Shown piece after piece: positions 1 to 6,460 of a DNA stretch of 15,018 nucleotides. The stretch comes from Microcaldota archaeon. GTDB lineage: Archaea > Micrarchaeota > Micrarchaeia > Micrarchaeales > Micrarchaeaceae. The position numbers and the translations under genes are program-made. The stretch covers positions 10,760 through 25,777 of the forward strand of contig DUIS01000055.1 in the NCBI GenBank assembly GCA_013330215.1. The letters run 5' to 3'. Each line of letters starts with the position of its first letter. Position 1 is the stretch's first letter. The notes beneath the pieces were generated by a model that made no database searches, was not told the origin of the DNA, and saw nothing but the letters and a program-made list of their open reading frames with translations.

Positions 1-76
1 AATGGCTCTTGAGCGTATTAATTCCCAATAGTCCCTAAATTGTACGAGCTTATACTACAAATTAAATCAAAATGGT

Positions 77-652
77 TCATAAATCCTTACCAATTCTTGA
101 TAATACGGTGTCTAAATTCTTCTTCAAATCCTTAGTTGTACCAACATTAGAGATTGCATAGTCTGCCTGGTTCATGACCACAACTACACCATGCTTCTCC
201 TCTCTTTTATCAGACATGAAACCCCGTTTTTCCCTAGTATTTAGCCACTCAAAGACCTTTCGCGTCAGAGGGTCCTCAGGCTTTGCCCTCTTTTTCAGGC
301 GTCGGAATCTTGTTTCAAATGGAGAGAGCACAGATATTACCCTTATATCCTTTAGCCTCTTTCTGATGTAATCCATCTCATATGTACTCCTTACCCCCAT
401 TATGACAACATGCCTCATCGATTTCTTTATCTTTTTGACCGCGTATCTCGCATACACGTCTTTTCCTTTTGTTTCCCTTAACCTCTTCGTGAACTCTCTA
501 GTCGCTATCGGGTCCTTCATGGGCAATTTTGCCTTCTTTAACAATTCCCTCCATATGTCCCCAAGTTCTATAACGTCAAAACCCCTTTCCGTTAACAACT
601 CTGCAACAGTGCTTTTTCCTGAACCTGGAAGACCGACAACAACTAATATCAT
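77..652 (-). CDS. UPF0200-type P-loop nucleoside kinase-like NTPase
   Basis: Predicted cytosolic 191-residue P-loop NTPase. A Walker A motif GLPGSGKST lies at residues 7-15, directly after the first beta strand (ILVVV). Next comes the GFDVIELGDIWR segment, typical of the archaeal UPF0200 proteins that resemble adenylate kinase and dephospho-CoA kinase. Length fits that family (about 180-200 aa). The lysine/arginine-rich middle (around residues 35-125) would form the lid and phosphate-binding parts of a kinase fold. The natural substrate of UPF0200 proteins is not settled to my knowledge, so no specific reaction is assigned. The ATG at 652 is preceded by a GAGGA tract about 11 nt upstream and by a TATA-like element near 707-717. 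It is divergent from the small membrane gene at 760, and no functional link is visible. Confidence 0.8.
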   Translation of the reverse strand: MILVVVGLPGSGKSTVAELLTERGFDVIELGDIWRELLKKAKLPMKDPIATREFTKRLRETKGKDVYARYAVKKIKKSMRHVVIMGVRSTYEMDYIRKRLKDIRVISVLSPFETRFRRLKKRAKPEDPLTRKVFEWLNTREKRGFMSDKREEKHGVVVVMNQADYAISNVGTTKDLKKNLDTVLSRIGKDL

Positions 653-706
653 AGCTATACATTCCTCATTTTAATGTCAATGACCTTCAAGGTATATGCA
701 AAAGAA

Positions 707-717
707 GATATAAAAGG
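707..717. promoter_or_regulatory. Shared TATA-like element between divergent genes
   Basis: GATATAAAAGG on the plus strand reads CCTTTTATATC on the minus strand. It is the only strong AT-rich box between the genes starting at 652 (minus) and 760 (plus). On the minus strand it is preceded by TGAAA, a fair match to the archaeal BRE. The minus start lies about 60 nt away and the plus start about 48 nt away, so either or both genes could use it. Transcription starts are inferred. Confidence 0.45.
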
Positions 718-759
718 TTTCAGAGTGTAGATTGAATAGCGAATAAGAATCCTGATAAC

Positions 760-1068
760 ATGCTGGTATTCACAAAACTGCTCATGATATTCGCAGTCAT
801 ACTACTCGTAATAGGCGCTATAACGTACATGGCGGGATACAGCCTTTCAGGCACCCCATCCCTTAGCTATTACCTTGTCAAGAACCAGTCGCTGAACCCG
901 ACCGCAGCGTCAAACAACTTCATGCAGAACGGGATGACAACTCTGAAATATTTCGGAATCTTCATGGTCGCACTGTGCGTGATATTCCTTGCATGCGCCG
1001 CGGTGAATGAGAGGCTAAAGCTGAGCCAGAAATTCCACCACCTCAAGTACAGCAAGCCCCTCCACTAG
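760..1068 (+). CDS. Small two-helix membrane protein, unknown function
   Basis: I do not recognise this 102-residue protein. It has a hydrophobic helix at residues 5-27 and another at about 64-84. These are joined by a roughly 35-residue polar loop rich in Ser, Asn and Thr, with a potential N-glycosylation site (NQS). A short basic tail follows (KLSQKFHHLKYSK). Both ends are therefore expected in the cytoplasm and the loop outside. The ATG at 760 is the only good start, and a TATA-like box lies about 48 nt upstream. Its TAG stop (1066-1068) overlaps the stop codon of the convergent DUF763 gene in a shared CTAG. Coding status is supported by the membrane pattern and by lack of competition in other frames; the function is open. 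Confidence 0.65.
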   Translation: MLVFTKLLMIFAVILLVIGAITYMAGYSLSGTPSLSYYLVKNQSLNPTAASNNFMQNGMTTLKYFGIFMVALCVIFLACAAVNERLKLSQKFHHLKYSKPLH

Positions 1069-2114
1069 CTGGTTATGCTGTTGCTCAGCCTTTTCAGCGC
1101 CTTGTACTTCTCGCCGTTCTCTATCCTTGCCTCCTCTACTATGCTGTTCATGCTCCTGCAGACGCTGTCATAGGTCTTCTTGTTTATCTTGAAGGGTATC
1201 CTGTCCTTCCCGCCGAGGTTGTATGCGTACATCACAGGGTCCCTGTAGGCAAGCTCCTTCTCGTATATCAGCGCGGAGACGAAGGCGAGCGACCTCAGCA
1301 TGGCCCTTCCCACGCCCTTTATGAGCAGTATGTCCTTGTAATTCTCGGGATCGATGTCATTTGCCCTTGCTATGGTCTCCCGTGCGCGCTTGCTCATGTC
1401 TATCTCCATCCTTATGTCGTGCCTTTCGGGATACGAGCCCTTTAGCATCCTGTCGTATTTATCAAGTGCCTCGCCTCCGCTCTCCCTCACCCAGCCGTTC
1501 TCGCCCGAGGTAAGGTCAAGGCTGTTCGTATTGGTCTTTGAGAATATAGAGGAATGCGGCTCGTTGGCCACGTCGTTCCTGTCCACGAGCTCGCTGAACC
1601 ACTGGAACCTCACGGCCATGTCGCTTTTCGGCGACATCGCCTGCTGGACTACAGCCCACTTGCCGCTTTTAGAGAACATCATGGTGTGGTGGTAGATGCC
1701 GATGTTGTCGTAGACCATCGCGGAATCCACCTTTGCCGCTATCCTGCTCATCTCGACCAAGCTGTCGGACCTGCCCGACATCGAGAGCGCGTCCGTGCCA
1801 GCGACTATGTCAGCCGGCGTTCTCAGGCCGGCCTTGCCCTTGCCTCCGGCAATGAACACCGCCCCCGAATCGTTGAGCGCCTCCTTCAGCGCGCCCATTG
1901 TGACCGTAGTGGTGCCGCTGCTGTGCCAGTCATACCCTATGGCGCATGCAAGCGCCTGGAACCAGTTAGGGTCCGCTATCCTCCTCACAAGCTCGTCGGG
2001 TCCGAACTCGTCGATTATGACCGTTGATATCGCCTGCGAGAGCTTTACCATCCTGCCGAATAGCCACCGCGGAGCTCTGCCGCCGTGCAGGGGAAGTTCT
2101 GTGACCGATCGCAT
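1065..2114 (-). CDS. DUF763 domain-containing protein
   Basis: This 349-residue protein matches the DUF763 family (COG1415), found in archaea and some thermophilic bacteria, over its whole length. Recognisable blocks are the N-terminal ELPLHGGRAPRWLF with MVKLS (residues 6-26), then DPNWFQALAC and YDWHSSGTTT, a TMGALKEAL helix, and a C-terminal LLIKGVGRAMLRSLAF. The last is a helix-hairpin-helix-like GVG element, followed by the family's RDPVMYAYNLGGKDRIPF segment. The HhH-like element suggests nucleic-acid contact, but the function of the family is not established. The ATG at 2114 follows a GGGGGA tract about 12 nt upstream and a TTTTTAATC box near 2137-2146, so it probably has its own promoter behind the secreted-protein gene on the same strand. 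Its stop overlaps that of the convergent gene at 760-1068. Confidence 0.88.
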   Translation of the reverse strand: MRSVTELPLHGGRAPRWLFGRMVKLSQAISTVIIDEFGPDELVRRIADPNWFQALACAIGYDWHSSGTTTVTMGALKEALNDSGAVFIAGGKGKAGLRTPADIVAGTDALSMSGRSDSLVEMSRIAAKVDSAMVYDNIGIYHHTMMFSKSGKWAVVQQAMSPKSDMAVRFQWFSELVDRNDVANEPHSSIFSKTNTNSLDLTSGENGWVRESGGEALDKYDRMLKGSYPERHDIRMEIDMSKRARETIARANDIDPENYKDILLIKGVGRAMLRSLAFVSALIYEKELAYRDPVMYAYNLGGKDRIPFKINKKTYDSVCRSMNSIVEEARIENGEKYKALKRLSNSITS

Positions 2115-2185
2115 AATCCAATTGTTCCCCCAATGATTAAAAAGGCAATGCCGATGCGGTGTTTACCAATAGCCCTTTTTGTGGC

Positions 2186-2728
2186 TCATGGTACCTGGTA
2201 TGCATACCAGACTTTCCCAATGCCCTCCCCTTTAATGCTTCCCGGCGCCGTATCAGGCGCATAGAGATACAACGGCCAGCCGTAGTAGGTGAGCTGCTTT
2301 GTGCCGTCAGACCTTATTATCGTATTGAAGGACGACGCGCTGAGCGCTGGGGGGAGAGTCAGCGTGCTTGCGTAGAATGGGGGCCATATGCCCGCGCAGC
2401 TTCCATTGCATGCGCTAGTGCCGCTGTTCTGAATGTCAGTCCTGAAAAAATACAGCGTGAACCCCGCGCCGTTAGTAAGATAGTTGCCAATCGTTGAATT
2501 ATGCATTATCATCACTGTGTATTGGGTCGAATTCTGTCCGCTCGGAATGGTTGTCAGGTATGTGCTGGACGCCGTAGTGTTCTGCGATGTTCCCGGCCCA
2601 ACCGAAGTATATACAGTTGAACTGTACACAGTTGTGTTACCGCTCCCCATTCCCCTTGATATGTAGTAGCCGCCTACTGCGAGCGCGGCTATTATTACAA
2701 CAGCCAAGACCGCTATCCACGTTTTCAT
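2186..2728 (-). CDS. Membrane-anchored secreted protein of the Yx(FWY)xxD lipoprotein type (PF03640-like)
   Basis: This 180-residue protein is held outside the cell by an N-terminal hydrophobic helix (residues 4-22, uncleaved anchor or signal peptide). A Ser/Thr/Asn-rich stalk to about residue 70 carries several N-x-S/T sequons. The globular part contains the two repeat blocks typical of the 'secreted repeat of unknown function' family (COG4315/PF03640). The first is GFTLYFFRTD with C107-x3-C111 and AGIWPP; the second is LTYYGWPLYLYAPD followed by GSIKGEGIGKVWYA. The paired cysteines probably form a disulfide. No enzymatic role is established for this family; links to redox or metal chemistry at the cell surface are only suggestions. 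The ATG at 2728 has a textbook ribosome binding site, GGTG five bases upstream. It lies 20 nt behind the small membrane gene 2955-2749 and is probably co-transcribed with it. Confidence 0.8.
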   Translation of the reverse strand: MKTWIAVLAVVIIAALAVGGYYISRGMGSGNTTVYSSTVYTSVGPGTSQNTTASSTYLTTIPSGQNSTQYTVMIMHNSTIGNYLTNGAGFTLYFFRTDIQNSGTSACNGSCAGIWPPFYASTLTLPPALSASSFNTIIRSDGTKQLTYYGWPLYLYAPDTAPGSIKGEGIGKVWYAYQVP

Positions 2729-2748
2729 ATATCCACCATTGAAATTCT

Positions 2749-2955
2749 TTATCGTTTTCCTCCTCTCATGAGACTGTAATCAAGATATACCCATATCACG
2801 TCAGCAACCAGTATTATCGCGCCTTCGGCAATCCATACCGGCACAGGCCAGCTCTGGTATACCCACACTATGTCTGCTATGGCTATTATCACGCCCATCA
2901 GGATCGCAAGCCACGATTTCGCGGTGTTCTTCACGCAACCAATATGTATTGTCAC
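2749..2955 (-). CDS. Small two-helix membrane protein with a duplicated helix motif
   Basis: A 68-residue protein, unrecognised, with two hydrophobic segments (about residues 15-33 and 41-59) and basic ends, suggesting both termini inside. The helices look duplicated: the first carries IADIVWVY and the second VADVIWVY, each followed by a polar or proline-containing turn. This hints at an internal repeat of one helix-plus-motif unit. The GTG at 2955 (valine codon, initiator Met) is the first usable in-frame start; an ATG at 2961-2963 is out of frame. It precedes the PF03640-like gene by 20 nt on the same strand and is probably the first gene of that transcript. A TATA-like block at 2999-3012 lies about 49 nt upstream. 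Function is unknown. Confidence 0.65.
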   Translation of the reverse strand: MTIHIGCVKNTAKSWLAILMGVIIAIADIVWVYQSWPVPVWIAEGAIILVADVIWVYLDYSLMRGGKR

Positions 2956-2998
2956 TATCCATTTTAATAGTTATTGTCAGGCGTTCTTACGCAGATAC

Positions 2999-3012
2999 CA
3001 ATATAATAATTG
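2999..3012. promoter_or_regulatory. Probable shared promoter for E1-alpha and the divergent membrane-protein pair
   Basis: CAATATAATAATTG is an AT-rich element with CAAT/ATTG mirror ends. It is centred about 40 nt upstream of the E1-alpha TTG start (plus strand) and about 49 nt upstream of the GTG start at 2955 (minus strand). For E1-alpha this predicts a transcription start near 3030 and a leader of 10-15 nt. Assignment is by position and composition only. Confidence 0.45.
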
Positions 3013-3034
3013 CTTTCTATATTATTCAGACCGC

Positions 3035-3046
3035 GGTGTTTGCTTG
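3035..3046 (+). promoter_or_regulatory. Ribosome binding site deciding the TTG start of E1-alpha
   Basis: GGTG (3035-3038), five spacer bases, then TTG (3044-3046). GGTG pairs with the conserved archaeal 16S rRNA 3' end (CACCUCC). The same GGTG-N5-start layout precedes the genes starting at 2728 (ATG, minus) and 12616 (TTG, plus). Confidence 0.6.
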
Positions 3047-4114
3047 CTCAAGAGCGTATTCGAGGGGAACGTCAACTATCTGCAGGTGCTGGACGAGAAC
3101 GGCGAGGTAGATGTGACACTATTCCCATCAGACCTCAAGGACGAGCAGGTTGTAGAGATGTACAGGCAGATGTGCTTCGCAAGGGCAATGGATGCGAAGG
3201 TCCTGAGCCTGCAGAGGCAGGGGCGCGCAGTCACCTATGCCCCGCTTATAGGAGAAGAGGCTACACAGGTAGGGAGCGCGCTTGCGATGCGCGATGGCGA
3301 TTACTTTGTGCCAAACTTCAGGCAGCATGCCGTTTTCGCCGCAAGAGGCATGCCACTTGATCTCATACTGATATACTGGAGGGGCTACGAGGAAGGTCTT
3401 GCCATACCAGAAAGCGTCAAGGCGCTTCCATACATAGTTCCGGTGGCGTCGCAGCTTCCGCACGCGGCAGGCATAGCCTTCTCCCAGAGATATAACAAGA
3501 CTGACAACGCTACGATAACGTATGTCGGCGACGGGGGAACTTCGCAGGGCGACTTCTACGAAACGCTGAATTTTGCTGGCGTATTCAAGCTGCCGCTTGT
3601 CACGATAATAGAGAACAACCAATGGGCGATATCTGTGCCCAGGTCCAGGCAAAGCGCGGCGCAGACTCTTGCGCAGAAGGGCTTTGCTGCAGGGATGGAC
3701 GTCGTGCAGGTCGACGGCAACGATGTAATTGCTGTTTACAAGGCGGTGAAGGATGCGCTCGAGATATCAAAGGAGGCGCCAACTCTCATAGAGTGCGTCA
3801 CCTACCGCATGGGCATGCACACGACTGCCGACGACCCTACTAAGTACAGGAGCGAGGACGAGGTGGCGGAATGGCGCATGAAGGACCCGATATCAAGGCT
3901 TAAGAAGTATCTTGTCAAGAAGGCCCTCTGGAATGACGGCCTTGAGGAGACAATGCAGGAGGGCCAGAAGAAGACAATAGACGCTGCTCTCGAAAAGGCG
4001 GAGGCGTTCAAGCCTGACCCGAAGAGCATATTCGAGCATGTATACAGCTACATGCCTGACGTGCTGAAGGAGGAGCTTGACGCGGCTGTGGAATCTAACT
4101 TCTACGAGGAATGA
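3044..4114 (+). CDS. pdhA: 2-oxoacid dehydrogenase complex E1 component, alpha subunit (pyruvate or branched-chain type)
   Basis: Thiamine-diphosphate-dependent alpha subunit of the E1 decarboxylase, which decarboxylates pyruvate or branched-chain 2-oxoacids and reductively acylates the lipoyl group of E2. At 356 residues it has the usual length. Landmarks are GEEATQVGSAL (70-80), FRQHAVF (92-98), QLPHAAG with His140, the TPP motif starting GDGGTSQGD (162-170) and ending in NN (191-192), and the conserved loop TYRMGMHTTADDP. The open frame extends back to an ATG at 2870, but that part is antisense to the gene at 2749-2955 and has no family similarity. The TTG at 3044 places the conserved YLQVLDENGEVD block at residues 12-23 and has GGTG five bases upstream. 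E1-beta starts 4 nt after its stop. In Thermoplasma acidophilum a comparable complex favours branched-chain oxoacids and pyruvate; which applies here cannot be read from sequence. Confidence 0.93.
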   Translation: MLKSVFEGNVNYLQVLDENGEVDVTLFPSDLKDEQVVEMYRQMCFARAMDAKVLSLQRQGRAVTYAPLIGEEATQVGSALAMRDGDYFVPNFRQHAVFAARGMPLDLILIYWRGYEEGLAIPESVKALPYIVPVASQLPHAAGIAFSQRYNKTDNATITYVGDGGTSQGDFYETLNFAGVFKLPLVTIIENNQWAISVPRSRQSAAQTLAQKGFAAGMDVVQVDGNDVIAVYKAVKDALEISKEAPTLIECVTYRMGMHTTADDPTKYRSEDEVAEWRMKDPISRLKKYLVKKALWNDGLEETMQEGQKKTIDAALEKAEAFKPDPKSIFEHVYSYMPDVLKEELDAAVESNFYEE

Positions 4115-4118
4115 TGCA

Positions 4119-5084
4119 ATGCTTACTAACATGGTCGGTGCGCTTAACAATGCCCTGGAGCTCATACTGAAGGAGAACGACAAGGCAGTGATACTCGGAG
4201 AGGATGTCGGGAAGGACGGAGGAGTGTTCAGGGTTACAGACGGGCTAATCGACAAGTTCGGGAGCAACCGCGTGATAGACACGCCGCTCGCGGAATCCGT
4301 TATAATAGGCGCATCAATAGGAATGGCAATCAACGGCATGCGCCCGATCGCGGAGATACAGTTTGCTGGCTTCATGTACTGCGGCTTTGAGCAGCTCATC
4401 AACCACGCAGCAAGGTACAGGAGCAGGACGAGATCGAAGTGCACGGTGCCGATGATAGTAAGGACGCCAGTGGGCGGAGGGGTAAGGACGCTTGAGCACC
4501 ATTCGGACAGTCCTGAGGCATATTATTCCCACATAGGCGGATTGATAGTGGTAGAGCCGTCCAATCCGTACGATGCGAAGGGCCTTCTGATCAGGGCAGC
4601 GCATCTTGATGATCCTGTAGTGTTTCTGGAGCCGACAAAACTGTACAGGCTCTTCAAGCAAGAGGTCCCGGAGGAATCCTATGAGGTGCCGATAGGCAAG
4701 GCAAGCGTAGTGAGTGAGGGGGACAAGCTTACAATAGTGACCTACGGCACGATGGTGCCGCTTGTAAAAGATGTTGTCAGCAGCAAGAAGGTCTCTGCAG
4801 AGATAATCGACCTGAGGACGATAAACCCATTGGATGAAAGCACGATACTGGAGAGCGTGAAGAAGACCGGAAGGCTCGTAATAGTGCATGAGGCTGAGCT
4901 CAGCTTCGGCGTTGGCGCGGAGGTCGCCGCAAGAGTTGCCGAGAAGGCGATATTCGAGCTTTCAGCGCCGATAATCCGCGTAGGATCGCACAGTTTCCCG
5001 TACCCATTCCCTGGATACGAGAATTATTATATCCCGAATGCGGTAAAAATCTCGAAAGCGATAGACAAGGTTCTTTCTGTATAA
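4119..5084 (+). CDS. pdhB: 2-oxoacid dehydrogenase complex E1 component, beta subunit
   Basis: Beta subunit of the heterotetrameric E1 (321 aa, normal length). It completes the active site with E1-alpha. Seen motifs are LGEDVGKDGGVF (26-37), IDTPLAESVIIG with Glu59 (the residue expected to contact the aminopyrimidine of TPP), the GFMYCGFEQLINHAARYR segment, RTPVGGGVRTLEHHS, and GLIVVEPSNPYDAKGLL before the transketolase C-terminal domain (DLRTINPLDE, VIVHEAELSFGVGAEVA). The chosen ATG at 4119 starts just after the E1-alpha stop (TGA 4112-4114), with GAGGA at 4106-4110. A TTG at 4077 would extend it into E1-alpha without family support, and a second ATG at 4131 is possible. Tight spacing shows translation from one E1-alpha/E1-beta/E2 message. 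Confidence 0.94.
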   Translation: MLTNMVGALNNALELILKENDKAVILGEDVGKDGGVFRVTDGLIDKFGSNRVIDTPLAESVIIGASIGMAINGMRPIAEIQFAGFMYCGFEQLINHAARYRSRTRSKCTVPMIVRTPVGGGVRTLEHHSDSPEAYYSHIGGLIVVEPSNPYDAKGLLIRAAHLDDPVVFLEPTKLYRLFKQEVPEESYEVPIGKASVVSEGDKLTIVTYGTMVPLVKDVVSSKKVSAEIIDLRTINPLDESTILESVKKTGRLVIVHEAELSFGVGAEVAARVAEKAIFELSAPIIRVGSHSFPYPFPGYENYYIPNAVKISKAIDKVLSV

Positions 5085-5123
5085 GATTAATAGAATGACA
5101 ATGCTGTGAACAGGGGCGATACG

Positions 5124-6356
5124 ATGAAGGAGATAAAATTCGTTGATGTTGGAGAAGGAATCACAGAAGGCCACATACAGAAGTGGCTTGTCAACGATGG
5201 CGATGCAGTAAAGGAGGACCAGCCGATATTCGAGGTGGAGACCGACAAGGCTGTCGTGAGCATGCCATCCCCGATAGACGGCTTCGTCAAGATATTCGCA
5301 AAGGCAGGCACAACCGTGCATCTTGGGGACATGGTGGCGCAGATAGGCACAAAGGAGGAACTTGCAAATGCAAAAGTGGCACCGCAGCAGCAGGCTGTGC
5401 AGCAGAAACAGCCTGTGCAACAAAAGGCGGAAACTCAAGCACCGTCCTCGCCTCAGCAGAAGGAGGTGCTTGCAGCGCCGTATGTAAGGAAGCTGGCCAA
5501 GGATATGAACATAGACCTAAATTCTGTTGTGGGCACCGGCCCAGGCGGAAGAATACTGGATACCGATGTAAAGAACTTCACTGCAAAAGGCGCCGCGCCT
5601 GTGCAGCAAAAGACGGCAGAGACCGTACCGAAAATGCCAACTGTAAAATATGGCGGCGAGGTGGAAAGGATACCAATGTCGCAGACCAGAAAGGCGATAG
5701 CGAGGAACATGGAGCTATCATGGACAATCCCCCGCGCCACCCACATGGACCTTATCAATGCGACAGCCCTCTTCGACCTTGTTGCAAAGGAGAAGCCGGA
5801 GCTTGCAAAGGAGAAGAGCATACACCTGACCTTTCTCCCGTTCATAATAAAGGCTACAATAGCGGCGATAAAGGAGAATCCGAACTTCAACTCTAGCTAC
5901 GACAAGGAGAACTCCGTGATAGTGAGGAAGAACTACTACAACATAGGGCTGGCGGCGGAGGCGCCGGACGGCCTCAAGGTCGCGGTGATAAAGAACGCGG
6001 ACAGCAAGACTATAACGCAGCTCGCAAAGGAGATACAGGAGCTTGGCGACAAGGTAAAGAACAGGACGATAACGCTCGAGGAGATGCAGGACAGCACCTT
6101 CACCATAACCAACATAGGCAGCCTTGGTGGCGGCTTCATGGCTGTTCCGATGATAAACTACCCGAATGTTGCGATTCTCGGAGTGATGCGAATAAGGGAC
6201 ATGCCGATTGTCGAAGACGGCATGGTAAGGATAGGCAAGATAATGCCCTTCTCACTCGTATTCGACCACAGGGTCGTTGACGGTGCAGAGGCAGTAAGCT
6301 TCGGCAATGCGCTGATCAAATACCTTGAGGATCCAGACCTTCTTGAGATGCTCTGA
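5124..6356 (+). CDS. pdhC: Dihydrolipoamide acyltransferase, E2 core of the 2-oxoacid dehydrogenase complex
   Basis: E2 forms the multimeric core of the complex and transfers the acyl group from lipoamide to coenzyme A. This 410-residue protein has three parts. One lipoyl domain (1-76) carries the lipoylated lysine Lys42 in ETDKAV. A Gln/Ala/Pro-rich flexible linker (about 85-115) leads to a peripheral-subunit binding domain (about 117-152: YVRKLAKDMNID, GTGPGGRI). After a second linker comes the catalytic domain (about 180-410), starting at IPMSQTRKAIARNM and ending with the active-site motif FDHRVVDG (His382, Asp386). A single lipoyl domain is common in archaeal and Gram-positive E2s. The ATG at 5124 follows a GGGGCGA tract; the in-frame GTG at 5106 would add six non-conserved residues. 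It lies 39 nt after E1-beta. Lipoylation requires a ligase; a candidate ligase subunit is encoded at 9413-9685. Confidence 0.95.
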   Translation: MKEIKFVDVGEGITEGHIQKWLVNDGDAVKEDQPIFEVETDKAVVSMPSPIDGFVKIFAKAGTTVHLGDMVAQIGTKEELANAKVAPQQQAVQQKQPVQQKAETQAPSSPQQKEVLAAPYVRKLAKDMNIDLNSVVGTGPGGRILDTDVKNFTAKGAAPVQQKTAETVPKMPTVKYGGEVERIPMSQTRKAIARNMELSWTIPRATHMDLINATALFDLVAKEKPELAKEKSIHLTFLPFIIKATIAAIKENPNFNSSYDKENSVIVRKNYYNIGLAAEAPDGLKVAVIKNADSKTITQLAKEIQELGDKVKNRTITLEEMQDSTFTITNIGSLGGGFMAVPMINYPNVAILGVMRIRDMPIVEDGMVRIGKIMPFSLVFDHRVVDGAEAVSFGNALIKYLEDPDLLEML

Positions 6357-6395
6357 TAGCCTAACCGGCGTCATCAGTTCCTAATGTGCAGAATG

Positions 6396-6417
6396 TATCC
6401 TCCAAAAATGGAGGATA
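6396..6417. promoter_or_regulatory. Perfect 9-bp inverted repeat next to a TATA box (operator or terminator hairpin)
   Basis: TATCCTCCA (6396-6404), AAAA, TGGAGGATA (6409-6417) is a perfect 9-bp stem with a 4-base loop. It starts 40 nt after the E2 stop and ends 4 nt before the TATA box of the secreted-protein gene, overlapping the BRE position. No T-run follows, which argues against a simple terminator. A dyad overlapping BRE/TATA is the usual place for an archaeal repressor site. Both roles remain possible. Confidence 0.55.
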
Positions 6418-6419
6418 AA

Positions 6420-6432
6420 ACTATATATATCT
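6420..6432 (+). promoter_or_regulatory. Strong TATA box upstream of the secreted beta-rich protein gene
   Basis: ACTATATATATCT, preceded by GATAAA as a plausible BRE. Its centre (about 6426) lies 35 nt before the ATG at 6461, predicting a leader of about 9-10 nt. It is the clearest archaeal core promoter in the window and shows that the downstream gene need not depend on E2 read-through. Confidence 0.65.
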
Positions 6433-6460
6433 CAGGCTTCATAGCTTGAAAGATGATAAA

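Noticed and set aside
1..76. Possible gene or RNA at the left edge
   Set aside because: The 76 bases before the UPF0200 stop are AT-rich with no open frame, tRNA-like fold or repeat that I can support; only edge sequence is visible.
1354..2136. Plus-strand open frames across the DUF763 gene (up to 157 codons)
   Set aside because: DUF763 motifs are clear on the minus strand along this stretch; the plus-strand translations show no domain features or ribosome binding sites.
2870..3043. N-terminal extension of E1-alpha back to the ATG at 2870
   Set aside because: It is antisense to the gene at 2749-2955, has no resemblance to E1-alpha, would span the promoter region, and a TTG with a well-placed GGTG site lies at 3044 directly before the conserved N-terminal block.
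3893..4889. Long minus-strand open frames (183 and 191 codons) across E1-alpha/E1-beta
   Set aside because: They lie antisense to strongly conserved genes, their translations are of low-complexity or odd composition, and the codon bias of the plus-strand genes explains the absence of stops.
5380..5470. CAG/CAA-rich tract as a nucleotide repeat or array
   Set aside because: It encodes the Gln/Ala/Pro flexible linker between the lipoyl and subunit-binding domains of E2, a normal low-complexity segment.
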